Below, piece by piece: positions 1 through 8,339 of a stretch of 64,000 nt of DNA. Each line of letters starts with the position of its first letter. Positions within the stretch are counted from its first letter, which is position 1. The position numbers and the translations under genes are program-made. Below the pieces are notes generated by a model. The model saw only the letters and a program-made list of their open reading frames with translations, was not told where the DNA came from and ran no database searches. Location of the stretch: contig CAVQHI010000002.1 in assembly GCA_963712305.1 (NCBI GenBank), positions 186,001 through 250,000 on the forward strand. The letters are read 5' to 3'. This DNA comes from DATFNI01 sp963712305. Lineage in GTDB: Bacteria > Bacteroidota > Rhodothermia > Balneolales > DATFMH01.

Positions 1-201
1 AGTCATCTTGGTGATGAAATCAAGAAACTAAAGGAACGCGATCAGATGGTACTGGCAATGTACTATTACGAAGAGATGACCCTGAACGAAATCGCCCAGG
101 TGTTAGGATTGACCGAAGCCCGCATATCGCAGATTATCGGTAAGTTATTGCTGCAACTGCGTGGTGTGTTACAAAAAGAGGCTGAATTCAAGTATTATTG
201 A
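1..201 (+). CDS. fliA: FliA-like flagellar sigma factor, C-terminal part (5' end outside window)
   Basis: Frame 1 is open from base 1 to a TGA at 199-201, giving 66 residues. They contain sigma-70 region 4: an ERDQMVLAMYYYEEMT stretch, then the helix-turn-helix LNEIAQVLGLTEARISQI. The YYYEEMT-LNEIAQVLG-S/T-E-x-R-I/V-S-Q-I pattern is that of sigma-28 (FliA/WhiG), which recognises the -35 element of late flagellar and motility promoters. Only region 4 is visible, so FliA rather than another group 3 sigma factor is inferred from this pattern. If correct, the organism has flagella, which bears on the nonulosonic-acid cluster at 11.6-26 kb, because such sugars often decorate flagellin. Confidence 0.75.
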   Translation, partial: SHLGDEIKKLKERDQMVLAMYYYEEMTLNEIAQVLGLTEARISQIIGKLLLQLRGVLQKEAEFKYY

Positions 202-236
202 TCTAATGCTACTAATTTGCAGGGTTTGGAGGTCAT

Positions 237-473
237 ATGGAGCCTTTAAAACCGTTACGATCGATCCCGGGTCCCGTCCGTATCAACAGACGTCTGCCAG
301 ATAGTGCAGAAGAATATGATAAGGACCTGGAACGGGATGCACGAACAAATGATCCTAAAAATAAGGAACAAAGAGAGGATCATGGCAAAGACGATGGGGA
401 TTCCGGGGGGAAACCAAGACATCATGGCGGAGCAAATCCAAATCTTGGAAATCATCTCGACCTGGATGGATGA
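237..473 (+). CDS. Small hydrophilic hypothetical protein (78 aa)
   Basis: The ATG at 237 has a good Shine-Dalgarno (GGAGG, about 227-231) and lies 35 bp after the FliA-like stop, so it may be the next gene of the same operon. The protein has a proline-rich N-terminus (MEPLKPLRSIPGPVR) and is then very rich in Asp, Glu, Lys, His and Gly, with no hydrophobic segment. It looks intrinsically disordered. I do not recognise a family. Its position next to a flagellar sigma factor suggests, but does not show, a motility-related role. The other frames over this stretch give no better protein. Confidence 0.45.
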   Translation: MEPLKPLRSIPGPVRINRRLPDSAEEYDKDLERDARTNDPKNKEQREDHGKDDGDSGGKPRHHGGANPNLGNHLDLDG

Positions 474-595
474 CTACTCTGAGATTGGTACTGTTGGGAA
501 ATGAATCAGATATACGGTTTGTTGTCGGATGCAAAGATGCATTTTGATGCTGCTTGAGTTATAATAGCTGTAAGTTTTGCATCACAACAAGACAG

Positions 596-1309
596 ATGGA
601 AGAATATACCGTATTAAATAAGACCATTTTATTAGTAGAGGATGAAAGAGATTCTGCTGAGTTATTGGCAAATTTTCTTGAGATCCATGACTGCCGGATC
701 TTGTTGGCTGAAGACGGACGGGCTGCCCTGAAATTGATCGACAGGATGGCGGACTCGATCAGCCTGGCTATTCTAGACATTATGGTGCCTTATGTTGACG
801 GGAGAGAGTTACTTCGTTACATACGCAAACATCCCGTCTTACACGATATTCCTGTTATATTTCTGACAGCTAAAGACCAGGAAAAAGATGAAATAAAGGG
901 CCTGGAACTCGGTGCCGACGATTATATACCGAAGCCGGCGAGCCTTAACCTGGTGCTGGCACATGTCCAGTCGCTGTTGCGAAGGCGGAGAAGTCCGGGC
1001 AACTGGCTGCATCATGGAAGTGTATATATCAATCGGGATTCCCGCGAAGTAATCGTCAATAACCAGACCCTGGAATTAACAGCAACCGAGTTTGAGTTGC
1101 TTCAACTATTCATGGATAGCCCGAAGCGCGTATTTTCCAGGCAGGAGATCCTGGAACATATATCCAAAGATGACAAGTATGTGTTCGACCGCACTGTTGA
1201 TGTGCATATCAAAAATCTTCGCCTGAAACTTGGAGGAGGGGGCGAGTTGATTAAAACTTACCGGGGGATGGGATATGGACTCAACAAAGATTTATTAAGT
1301 CCGGCATGA
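596..1309 (+). CDS. OmpR/PhoB-family response regulator
   Basis: Cytoplasmic DNA-binding response regulator of a two-component system. The N-terminal receiver runs over about 110 residues: the acidic pair VEDE at the start, phospho-acceptor Asp in LAILDIMVPYVDG (D61 counted from the chosen start), and the conserved Lys in YIPKPAS. A C-terminal winged helix follows (LTATEFELLQLF, VDVHIKNLRLKL, YRGMGYGL), typical of OmpR/PhoB members. The frame opens at a TTG at 554, but the extra 14 residues (MSYNSCKFCITTRQ) do not resemble a receiver, so I prefer the ATG at 596, although neither start has a clear ribosome binding site. It overlaps the sensor kinase by 4 bp, so the two are translationally coupled partners. 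The signal is unknown. Confidence 0.88.
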   Translation: MEEYTVLNKTILLVEDERDSAELLANFLEIHDCRILLAEDGRAALKLIDRMADSISLAILDIMVPYVDGRELLRYIRKHPVLHDIPVIFLTAKDQEKDEIKGLELGADDYIPKPASLNLVLAHVQSLLRRRRSPGNWLHHGSVYINRDSREVIVNNQTLELTATEFELLQLFMDSPKRVFSRQEILEHISKDDKYVFDRTVDVHIKNLRLKLGGGGELIKTYRGMGYGLNKDLLSPA

Positions 1310-2718
1310 AAATCAGATCCAAACTGGCCTGGACATTTATTCTGCTGCTCTTGTTTGCTATCAACGGGATTAGCAGCTATTCCATCGTATTTATTCGCAA
1401 TTTTTTGGTCCAAAAAGGCGTGCAGGCTATCCAGAGAGATGCCCGTTGGATGGCACTGACTGTTGAGAATCTGGGGCATGATTCGGATATCCAGCCAACG
1501 ATGAACAAGTTGCGCAAGGTTACCGATTATGATCTGTCGCTTTATGACGAAGCTGGAAAGCCGGTGCGAAACCTATTGTCGGACAGCTTGAGGGCCCTTA
1601 AAAAACCAGAGGTGCCGGATTCCATCCTCGCAACGCTTCATATTTTCCCGGATTCAACATATGTGATCAACAGAGGCAAGCGTGATTCCATTTTTGTGTT
1701 TGTACATCTGCAACGTAGTGTTAACGCGGCGCGTTACATACGGCTGGGCCAGGCCAAGGCCACACTCTACGAGCCAATCACGACTATTCGCTGGATCATT
1801 TATACCGGAATATTTATCAGTATGGGACTCGTAGTGATTGTAAGTGCCTTGTTTGCCCGTTCAATATCAAAACCGATTCTGCAGTTGACACACACAGCGC
1901 AAGAGATAGCAGAAGGTGATGTCGACAGGAAACTGAATCTGAAACGGAGGGATGAGTTCGGTACTCTCGCTGAATCGCTGAACCAGATGGCATCGAAACT
2001 GAGGTCTGATAATGAAAACCTGAAGCAGATTTATGAGCAGCAGCAGCAGTTTTATGCAGACATTACGCACGAAGTCAGAAATCCGCTGCACACTATTATG
2101 GGGTCGCTCGAAATGCTCGAACTGGAAGAGTTGTCTGCAGAACGGAAAGAACGGTATATCCAGAATGCCAAAAACCAGATTGACCGATTGAATCGCCTGT
2201 TTAAAGATCTGAAGACCTTGCAGCGATATGATTCCGATCCAAAGTTTGTCCAGACTGAATTGTTTGACATTTCTGAAGTAATACAACACGTGCAGGACTG
2301 GTACCGTGAGCAGGTTTCAAAAAAAGGGGTAACATTACGGATCGATTCAAAATCACAGCGTGTGTTTGGCGATCCGGATAAAATTGAACAGGTGTTGGAT
2401 AACCTGATCTCAAATGCGGTAAAATACAGCCAGGCGACAGTCATCGAGGTAAAGACTACGCCTGTCGATGACCAATTGCTCGTTGAGGTGAGTGATGACG
2501 GTATCGGTATTCCATCCGAACATCTTCCACGTCTTTTTGATCGCTTTTATCGTACCGATAAAGCCCGTTCAAGGGATAAAGGCGGAACAGGCCTTGGTCT
2601 TGCAGTTGTAAAAAGCATCCTGAAACGACATGACAGCGAAATTATGGTTGATAGTGAAGTCGGCAAGGGAACAAGGTTTTACTTTTATTTGCCAACGACC
2701 CCGCACATATGGAGCTAA
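1306..2718 (+). CDS. Membrane sensor histidine kinase (HAMP-HisKA-HATPase)
   Basis: Partner of the preceding regulator, with an ATGA overlap. Order of parts: transmembrane helix (about residues 9-31), periplasmic domain (about 32-162), second helix (about 163-184), HAMP linker (about 186-238, SISKPILQL...EFGTLAESLNQM), HisKA with phospho-acceptor His255 in ADITHEVRNPLHTI, then HATPase_c with N-box NLISNAVKYS, G1 box DDGIGIP and G2 box GGTGLGLAVVKS. The length (470 aa) is normal for this class. The periplasmic domain is about 130 residues and has no motif I can assign, so the stimulus is unknown. It presumably phosphorylates the upstream regulator. Confidence 0.9.
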   Translation: MKIRSKLAWTFILLLLFAINGISSYSIVFIRNFLVQKGVQAIQRDARWMALTVENLGHDSDIQPTMNKLRKVTDYDLSLYDEAGKPVRNLLSDSLRALKKPEVPDSILATLHIFPDSTYVINRGKRDSIFVFVHLQRSVNAARYIRLGQAKATLYEPITTIRWIIYTGIFISMGLVVIVSALFARSISKPILQLTHTAQEIAEGDVDRKLNLKRRDEFGTLAESLNQMASKLRSDNENLKQIYEQQQQFYADITHEVRNPLHTIMGSLEMLELEELSAERKERYIQNAKNQIDRLNRLFKDLKTLQRYDSDPKFVQTELFDISEVIQHVQDWYREQVSKKGVTLRIDSKSQRVFGDPDKIEQVLDNLISNAVKYSQATVIEVKTTPVDDQLLVEVSDDGIGIPSEHLPRLFDRFYRTDKARSRDKGGTGLGLAVVKSILKRHDSEIMVDSEVGKGTRFYFYLPTTPHIWS

Positions 2719-3121
2719 GGTACAATTCGCCAGGACGGGCAATCGAAGCACAAAAGCTGAATTTGTTACTGATGTTCAATAGGATTACAAATGTTGAGGC
2801 TTGCACATCAGCACGCCTGATGCAAAACCCATGTCAGACGTTCGTTTCCATTGGGAGATCTGGTTGGGATGAAGCTCAAAGTGCATTGCCAACCCGCTTA
2901 CTGTCTCCCTTTCTTACAAGGCTTCTATCACTACTTTTACCCTGAATGTCCGGTTAAATTTTCGTCTTGTGCGTTTCATGGCTATTACATCCCCATCCTG
3001 CTGTCAGGTTATTATACCGGATAAGAAATTTCTTCGATGCTCATCGTGTCGTGTTGCAATACCTGATACCATTTTTAATACGACGGACATCAGATAATTC
3101 CAATAAATTTAAGGGGATAAA
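2719..3121. other. Intergenic stretch holding a transposase remnant
   Basis: This 400-bp gap between the sensor kinase and the convergent ECF locus holds no intact gene. Its middle contains the IS3 OrfA remnant listed separately (about 2840-2979, minus strand). The rest shows no hairpin-plus-T-tract terminator or other structure that I can support. Confidence 0.6.
2840..2979 (-). pseudogene. Remnant of an IS3-family transposase OrfA
   Basis: Read on the minus strand from an ATG at 2979, the frame gives MKRTRRKFNRTFRVKVVIEAL, a stop (TAA, 2914-2916), then ERETVSGLAMHFELHPNQIS and QWK. This is the N-terminal helix-turn-helix of IS3/IS911 OrfA proteins (basic start, K-VV-EAL-(K)-ERETVSELA..FELHPNQI..WK). 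The in-frame stop lies where family members have Lys. After QWKR the similarity ends, and no OrfB, DDE domain or inverted repeats are visible. It is a dead, truncated fragment of about 45 codons. Confidence 0.7.
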
Positions 3122-3700
3122 TTAAGATACTTCCTGAATCTCCCTAATATCCTCTAAAAGCCTCTCAGCTTTCCTGCGGGAAATCTTTTGCGAAAAAGGG
3201 CGAAATACCACGTACATAAAAATCAAATACGCTAAAATCGCGAGGTAGGTCCAGATCAATAAACTCGGATCCTTAAACACCTCCTGGTAAATAAAAAGGC
3301 CATACCCGATCCCCAACGCAAAAAAAGCGAGGAGTTGCAACAGATTAATCTTTTGTTTTTTTGATATTCCCTTTTGAAGATCCGCCAGGAAATGCAGGTT
3401 ACTTTTTATTTCATTTTCGTTCGCCCTCCGAAGGGTTCTGAGTTTCAAAAACAGGGTAAGAGAAAACCCGCTAAAGATTAACGCCTCGCCAAAGGTAGTA
3501 GACCAGAGAGTGGCCTTTGTGAATAGTACAGCCAGGATAAGTGTAATAAAACACAGGCATAACAGTACGATCAGAATATATATATTCCGTTTTTTCGAAG
3601 AGTGATATTTCTCCACCGCTCTTTGGATCTGCCCGGGTTCAGGCAATGAAGTACCGGCTTCCGACAGCCAGAGTTCTTTTATACTATCAAACTGATCCAT
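3122..3700 (-). CDS. Membrane protein, probable partner of the ECF sigma factor
   Basis: A 192-residue protein with a soluble N-terminus (about 35 residues), a hydrophobic helix at about 38-60 (IYILIVLLCLCFITLILAVLF), a second hydrophobic stretch at about 70-87, a cytoplasmic-looking segment, and two more helices at about 118-137 and 145-165, then a basic tail. Its start overlaps the end of the ECF sigma gene by 14 bp, the usual place for an anti-sigma factor. It has no HxxxCxxC zinc anti-sigma motif and only superficial similarity in layout, so an anti-sigma or signal-transducing role is inferred from context alone. No close family recognised. Confidence 0.7.
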   Translation of the reverse strand: MDQFDSIKELWLSEAGTSLPEPGQIQRAVEKYHSSKKRNIYILIVLLCLCFITLILAVLFTKATLWSTTFGEALIFSGFSLTLFLKLRTLRRANENEIKSNLHFLADLQKGISKKQKINLLQLLAFFALGIGYGLFIYQEVFKDPSLLIWTYLAILAYLIFMYVVFRPFSQKISRRKAERLLEDIREIQEVS

Positions 3701-4163
3701 GCGCTCTGAATTTTGTCATGAGTTTTTCCTTTATCCGGTAAAATCGCACCCGCACATTACCGTGCGAAATACCCACGATCTCTGCAATTTCCTCCTGGGG
3801 AACATCCTCCAGCGAAAGCGAAATAATTATCCGGTCTATTTCAGGAAGTTCGGAGATATACCGGTGAAGCAAGGCCAATTGTTCATCGGTCTGCGAATTG
3901 ATTCCCTCCTGTTTTAGGTTTGGAGGCAATTCTGCTTTGGGATGCCTTTGTTCCTTTTGAATTTCACTGAGACATTTGTTCGTGGCAATGCGATATATCC
4001 AGGTTCCGATAGAAGCGCGATGTTCAAACTTTGCCAGGTTTTCCCAAACTCCGATAAACGTTTCCTGTGTGAGATCCCTGGCCTTATCGAAGTCATTAAA
4101 GTATCCGAGACAAAGGCGAAAAATCTTCGGGGAATATTTTTTGTAAATAGTTTCGAAATCCAT
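3687..4163 (-). CDS. ECF-family RNA polymerase sigma factor
   Basis: A 158-residue sigma-70 family protein of the extracytoplasmic-function type: region 2 at about residues 5-70 (YKKYSPKIFRLCLGYFNDFDKARDLTQETF, then the -10 recognition part IGTWIYRIATNKCL), a short linker, and region 4 at about 100-150 (LPEIDRIIISLSLEDVPQEEIAEIVGISHGNVRVRFYRIKEKL). It directs RNA polymerase to a small regulon. Its last 14 bp overlap the next gene, a membrane protein that may hold it inactive. The signal and target promoters cannot be read from the window. Confidence 0.9.
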   Translation of the reverse strand: MDFETIYKKYSPKIFRLCLGYFNDFDKARDLTQETFIGVWENLAKFEHRASIGTWIYRIATNKCLSEIQKEQRHPKAELPPNLKQEGINSQTDEQLALLHRYISELPEIDRIIISLSLEDVPQEEIAEIVGISHGNVRVRFYRIKEKLMTKFRAHGSV

Positions 4164-4217
4164 TCCGGAAATACGTAAAATGCCTTTAATGAACCAAAGA
4201 TGATAATTTAATCATAA

Positions 4218-4421
4218 TCAGCAAGCACCGTGTTGGCTGTTCTCCCGCTTGATCAGGATCAAGGCCGTCGATTCCAACAATATTCCAACTATTGCAATCA
4301 TAATTTTATAATCCGCATTGATCTCAATCGAGAATAAGTGGGATATCAAATTCGGAGACACAGCGATCAATAATCCGGTAGAAAAAAGCGGCATCCATTT
4401 TGATTTTCTTCCAATACACAT
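4218..4421 (-). CDS. Possible small membrane protein (67 aa)
   Basis: From an ATG at 4421 on the minus strand the frame codes for a basic start (MCIGRKSKWMPLF), a hydrophobic helix (LFSTGLLIAVSPNLISHLF), and a second one (YKIMIAIVGILLESTALILI) before a short charged tail. The frame runs 15 codons further upstream, but that part is unlike a coding start. There is no clear ribosome binding site. It lies upstream of the ECF gene on the same strand, about 55 bp away. A two-helix small membrane protein is plausible. No family is recognised, and it could be non-coding. Confidence 0.35.
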   Translation of the reverse strand: MCIGRKSKWMPLFSTGLLIAVSPNLISHLFSIEINADYKIMIAIVGILLESTALILIKRENSQHGAC

Positions 4422-4637
4422 ATGTTCAAAGTTTTTTTTGTTTGTTTTTGCCCTTTGACATCGCAAATGGAAAAATGTTACACTTCAAGAGTTTTTTTCT
4501 ATGTGTATGGGAGTTTTTTTAGACCCGTCGTCACAGAAATAGCAATTAAGAATATGCTTGAAATGAAAAATGCTCGTATTTTTCTAACTATTCCAATACA
4601 GCAGTCTCCGGTTAAGCTGATTTGTTATTCATATAAC

Positions 4638-5150
4638 TTATTGCTGAACAATGGAATACATGCTATTTTTTAAATTCATTGCTGCGTGGTCGGCTTTCTT
4701 TTCAGTATTGGGTAATTTATTTTTTTTAGTCGTATTTCCGATCATTTCAGTAAACACCCTATCAGTTGGGTTCCCAAAGTTCTGTTTTGTTTCCTTCGGA
4801 GTCCATTATGTGAACAAATTTACCATAGTCGTAGGTCGCAATACTGTCAAGTATGGTTGTCCTGTTTTCTTTGAGTTTGTTTAAAAGCCCTTCAATGTTT
4901 TGGACTTGGTAATTAATCATAAAATCTTTTTATCGGTGGGGAAAAATATTCGTCTCCTTTTTTGAAAGGTTTCCATTGAAGTGAGTTTATCTAGTCAGGT
5001 TTGTTAAGGCTTCTGGATTCAAAGCTCGATGAACCCCAATCATTGATTTCAAAGTACGAACACCACCTTATCCTAAAGAATTATTGCACCCATACCCTGA
5101 AAGCATATCTAAATGGGTTGAACATTTTTTCTGGAATTTCTGAGTGTGAA
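4638..5150 (-). pseudogene. Decayed VOC-superfamily (glyoxalase/dioxygenase-like) gene
   Basis: The minus strand reads as a VOC protein broken into frames. In order it gives: a probable N-terminal piece around PEKMFNPF (about 5110-5150), EINDWGSSSFESRSLNKPD then an in-frame TAG (4991-4993), INSLQWKPFKKGDEYFSP, a frame change near 4925-4945, then MINYQVQNIEGLLNKLKENR and TTILDSIATYDYGKFVHIMD and SEGNKTELWEP, another frame change caused by an extra C (run at 4768-4770), then TDRVFTEMIGNTTK. The pattern D-x-EG-LL-KLKE...DYGKF-HI-D-EGNK-ELWEP is diagnostic of small VOC proteins annotated as glyoxalase/bleomycin-resistance-like. At least one nonsense and two frameshift lesions make it a true pseudogene, not a sequencing slip. 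Confidence 0.75.
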
Positions 5151-5268
5151 CCAGATTTGAGTAGTTTCTTCTAAACAATTAGAAGTCTTTTTCCATCAAT
5201 AAAAAAAAATGGGTTGCAGCTATTCCATGATGGAACAGTTTTAGATTTCCGGTACCTTTATTGGTCTC

Positions 5269-6048
5269 TCACCTCGAGCGGTGCAGTTCCTCAACCATAC
5301 GATTTGTAACAGACGATGGCGAAAACCGGCTGCCCACAACTCCGATCCTATTTAGAAGTCCGGGTATAATAACCGTCTTCCCTTTCATCAAACCGTTGAA
5401 CCCGGCTTGAGCGACCTCCCTGGACGTACTTATTGGCAGACGTTTCCCGCTGAATAATGTCGAATTCTGAACCCCCGCACGATCCTGAAATTCGGTCTTG
5501 GTCGGTCCCGGACATAAAACGGATACCTGGATGTTTTTGTCCTTTAACTCATAAGTGAGTGCTTTAGAAAATGATAACACATATGCTTTCGTGGCATAAT
5601 AAACCGACATATACGGTCCGGGTAAAAAGGCCGCAGTTGACGCCACGTTAAGAATTTTTCCCTTGCTCCGTTCAACCATAGGGCGAACGAAGTGCTTGGT
5701 TAACCCGGTCAGCGTCAGAATATTCAGACGGATCATTTCACTTTCCTGCTTCCAATCAGTTTCTGAGAATGGGCCTTCCAAACCAAATCCGGCATTGTTT
5801 ACCAGGATATCAACTGATAATCTTCGCTTATTTATCTCCTGAAACACTTGTTCCGAAGCGTTTATATCTGAAAGATCATGAGTGATAATTTCAACAGAAA
5901 TATCATTTTCTGAAAGTTCCTGAGCGATTTCACGGAGCCGTTTCTCCCGGCGTGCAATCAGAATGAGGTTGAAGTTGTTGATCGCAAATATTCGTGCGAG
6001 TTCCAATCCTATACCGGATGATGCCCCGGTTATGAGTACATTTTCCAT
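5269..6048 (-). CDS. Short-chain dehydrogenase/reductase (DltE/YqjQ-like)
   Basis: A 259-residue classical SDR. The cofactor-binding TGASSGIGLELAR begins near residue 7, NNAGFG sits near residue 87, and the catalytic Ser and YxxxK (ASTAAFLPGPYMSVYYATKAYVLSFSKAL) are all present. The Arg-rich segment after beta-2 (ARREKRLREIA) favours NADP(H). It is cytoplasmic. Family members reduce or oxidise carbonyl groups of lipids and other small molecules, and the substrate cannot be told from sequence. It stands alone between the VOC pseudogene and a divergent MFS gene. The start (ATG, 6048) is set by the Rossmann motif lying only a few residues in. Confidence 0.88.
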   Translation of the reverse strand: MENVLITGASSGIGLELARIFAINNFNLILIARREKRLREIAQELSENDISVEIITHDLSDINASEQVFQEINKRRLSVDILVNNAGFGLEGPFSETDWKQESEMIRLNILTLTGLTKHFVRPMVERSKGKILNVASTAAFLPGPYMSVYYATKAYVLSFSKALTYELKDKNIQVSVLCPGPTKTEFQDRAGVQNSTLFSGKRLPISTSREVAQAGFNGLMKGKTVIIPGLLNRIGVVGSRFSPSSVTNRMVEELHRSR

Positions 6049-6268
6049 AACAGTTTGGCTGGGAGGTTGAGATGAGTATCGATTAATGAATATGCAGGAA
6101 ACTAATTATAGCTAATTTATTACGAAAACAGTTTCCCGTTTAAGGTTAGTTCACTTGGGAACCTATCTATAAATCAATCATTACGTATTTTTTTAATTCT
6201 ACTAAGTTTGATGGGAACCTTAGTGCTGGTAAAAAACTTAGCATAACGTTCCCAAAAGTCCTGCAGGA

Positions 6269-6276
6269 TATCTTTG
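6269..6276 (+). promoter_or_regulatory. Bacteroidota-type -7 promoter element upstream of the MFS gene
   Basis: TATCTTTG at 6269-6276 matches the TAnnTTTG -7 consensus of Bacteroidota-type housekeeping promoters and sits 17 bp before the ATG of the MFS transporter. I see no convincing TTG at the expected -33 position, so this is a half-match only. Confidence 0.3.
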
Positions 6277-6293
6277 TTTTAAAAACGAACCCC

Positions 6294-7493
6294 ATGCGAT
6301 CATCTTTTAAGGCCACCTATATTAGTTTGTTCATTGCTACTGCGGCGGCCATGCTGGGCATGGGGATCATCGAGCCTATCCTGCCAATCTATGCCCGGCA
6401 TATGGGGGCGAACGGTTTACTTATCGGTGTCATATTCTCCGGTTTTGCCTTATCCCGCGGAATTTTTGCACCCATCATCGGGCAGTATTCTGACAGCAGG
6501 GGACGGCGAACGATGATTCTGGCAGGTCTCTGTCTTCTTGTGCTGTTATCTGTCGCCTATGCCTGGGCTGGCACACCCGGATGGCTGATGGGAATCCGTA
6601 CCATGCAAGGGTTTGCCTCAGTGCTAATCACACCTATTACACAATCGTACATCGGAGACATTACTCCGAAAGGGAAAGAGGGAAAATACATGAACCTGTT
6701 TTTCCTTTCTTTTTTTGGAGGACAGGCAATTGGACCGGCTATGGGCGGTTACTTATCCGACCGGTTCAGCATCACAACGCCTTTTTACGCTATGGCTGGT
6801 ATGTCGGTTCTGGCGTTAATCCTGGTATTCTTTCTGGTGCCGGAGAGCCCGGGAACTCGTTCTGGTGCAAAAGGAGATGCTATCTCTTTCAGAAAGGTAT
6901 GGCGGGGTGTGATGGGAGACAAAGAGATGCAGGGTATTATGGCCCTTATGGGCTCAAGAGGTTTTTATCGATGGGGTTTCAACACGTTCTTTCCACTGCT
7001 GGCGACCATGAGCATGGCTCTGTCTAAAACCCAGGTGGGTGTGGTTCTGTCATTTTACATGATAGCCGGAGCAATAATCCAGTATCCAGCAGGCCTGCTC
7101 GCTGATCGATTCAAAAGTCATCGGCAAGAGATATTATTTTTCGGGGCTGTTTTGAGTCCGGTCATGATGTTTCTTGTCCCGCTAACCAGCAATTTTTATC
7201 TGCTTGTACTTATCACACTAATGATGGGGTTATTCAGTGCTGTGGGCCGGGCATCGGCTGTCGCTATCCGAACCGAACGCGGACGTATTCATGGCATGGG
7301 TGTGGTGACCGGTGCCTTTACGACTTCGATGAGTGCCGGGCAGGTTATTGGTCCGCTTGCATTTGGGGCGATTGCAGACATAATGAAATTGTCAGATGCC
7401 TTTTATGTCGGTGGAGTGATAGGGCTGGTGGGCAGTGTGGTCAGTTACCTGTTGTTGCGGAGAGCAACGAGCTTAGTCAGTGTAGAATGTTGA
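6294..7493 (+). CDS. MFS transporter, probable drug or small-molecule exporter
   Basis: A 399-residue integral inner-membrane protein with about 12 hydrophobic helices. The loop between helices 2 and 3 carries the MFS signature A (GQYSDSRGRRTMI), and the helix 5 region carries a G-rich stretch like antiporter motif C (GGQAIGPAMGGYLSDRF). This points to the DHA-type proton-coupled efflux group. The substrate is unknown. There is no Shine-Dalgarno before the ATG at 6294, but a Bacteroidota-type promoter element lies just upstream, so the start is consistent with a very short leader. It is transcribed away from the SDR gene. A second MFS exporter of the same broad class lies at 43.2 kb. Confidence 0.88.
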   Translation: MRSSFKATYISLFIATAAAMLGMGIIEPILPIYARHMGANGLLIGVIFSGFALSRGIFAPIIGQYSDSRGRRTMILAGLCLLVLLSVAYAWAGTPGWLMGIRTMQGFASVLITPITQSYIGDITPKGKEGKYMNLFFLSFFGGQAIGPAMGGYLSDRFSITTPFYAMAGMSVLALILVFFLVPESPGTRSGAKGDAISFRKVWRGVMGDKEMQGIMALMGSRGFYRWGFNTFFPLLATMSMALSKTQVGVVLSFYMIAGAIIQYPAGLLADRFKSHRQEILFFGAVLSPVMMFLVPLTSNFYLLVLITLMMGLFSAVGRASAVAIRTERGRIHGMGVVTGAFTTSMSAGQVIGPLAFGAIADIMKLSDAFYVGGVIGLVGSVVSYLLLRRATSLVSVEC

Positions 7494-7554
7494 TATTTTT
7501 GAATTATTGATATACTATTATTTATTACAATTAACTGGAGAAAAGAGGGTTTGT

Positions 7555-8339
7555 ATGAGATGCACTTTCCTTGTGGTTTTCTTTTTTCTCAGTGTTGTTG
7601 TTCTTAATTCTTGCAACTGGTTTTTATCCGGAATTAAACACAAAAACATATCTATCCTTATGATGATTCCGGCGTACCCGACACCTTACGAAACTTGTAT
7701 AAAGAAGATGCAGCTCGCATGGCTGTCCGCGAACAACTCAAGACAGACAGCGAACAGGCTGTAATAGATCCCAATTTGCAACACAAATTTTACAGGGCGC
7801 TGGTTTCTGTATACAATTCCGACGTCAAAGGACGGGATGACATTGTAGACAGTAACAGTATACATACGTTTCCATACCCGGACTTGCAGAAAGTTATTGT
7901 TGATATCGATCCCAACGCAACCTGGCAGAAAGCATGGAAAGATGGAATGACTCTTACGGGATATGCTCCTGTTGATGATTTAATTAGACGTTATGACCGA
8001 AAGCTTGAATATAACTATGAGTATAAATACATCGACAATAAAGACGCAGAGTTGAAAAGTGATTCCTATTGGAACATGAAGGCAATCGCAGATCAGTTTG
8101 CGGAGATTGATGGGATAAACTCTGCCCAACCGGGCGTTCCTATCGGTGATGGGAATAATATTTGCGCTACAGTTGGAGATCATTATATGGAGTTAGAATA
8201 TTCACTCGGACTCGGTGATTGTCCTTCAGGGTGTACATACAGACACTATTGGAATTATCGAGTAGGATCAGACTGGAGCGTCACATTTACTGGTGAAAAA
8301 GTATATGACCCACTCAATTTAGGCCCCATTAATTACTGA
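7555..8339 (+). pseudogene. Lipoprotein gene with a frameshift in an A-run
   Basis: The ATG at 7555 has a ribosome binding site (AGAGGG) and encodes a lipoprotein signal peptide, MRCTFLVVFFFLSVVVLNSC, with lipobox LNSC and lipid-anchor Cys20. The frame then runs into unrelated sequence. A second frame, open from an upstream TAA near 7636, continues the protein: HIYPYDDSGVPDTLRNLYKED, then AARMAVREQLKTDSEQAVID, ending with TAA-free coding to TGA at 8339. Adding one A to the run at 7642-7646 joins both parts into one protein of about 261 residues. It is either a recent pseudogene or an assembly homopolymer error. The mature part is soluble, rich in Asp and Tyr, with a few Cys near the C-terminus (ICATVGDH, LGDCPSGCTY). 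No family recognised. Confidence 0.7.

Noticed and set aside
4422..4673. Plus-strand hydrophobic ORF in an AT-rich, phenylalanine-rich stretch
   Set aside because: Low complexity, driven by T-rich sequence. No Shine-Dalgarno and no homology.
4651..4884. Plus-strand ORF of 77 codons antisense to the VOC pseudogene
   Set aside because: It is the shadow of the decayed VOC gene on the minus strand, which is clearly the better reading.
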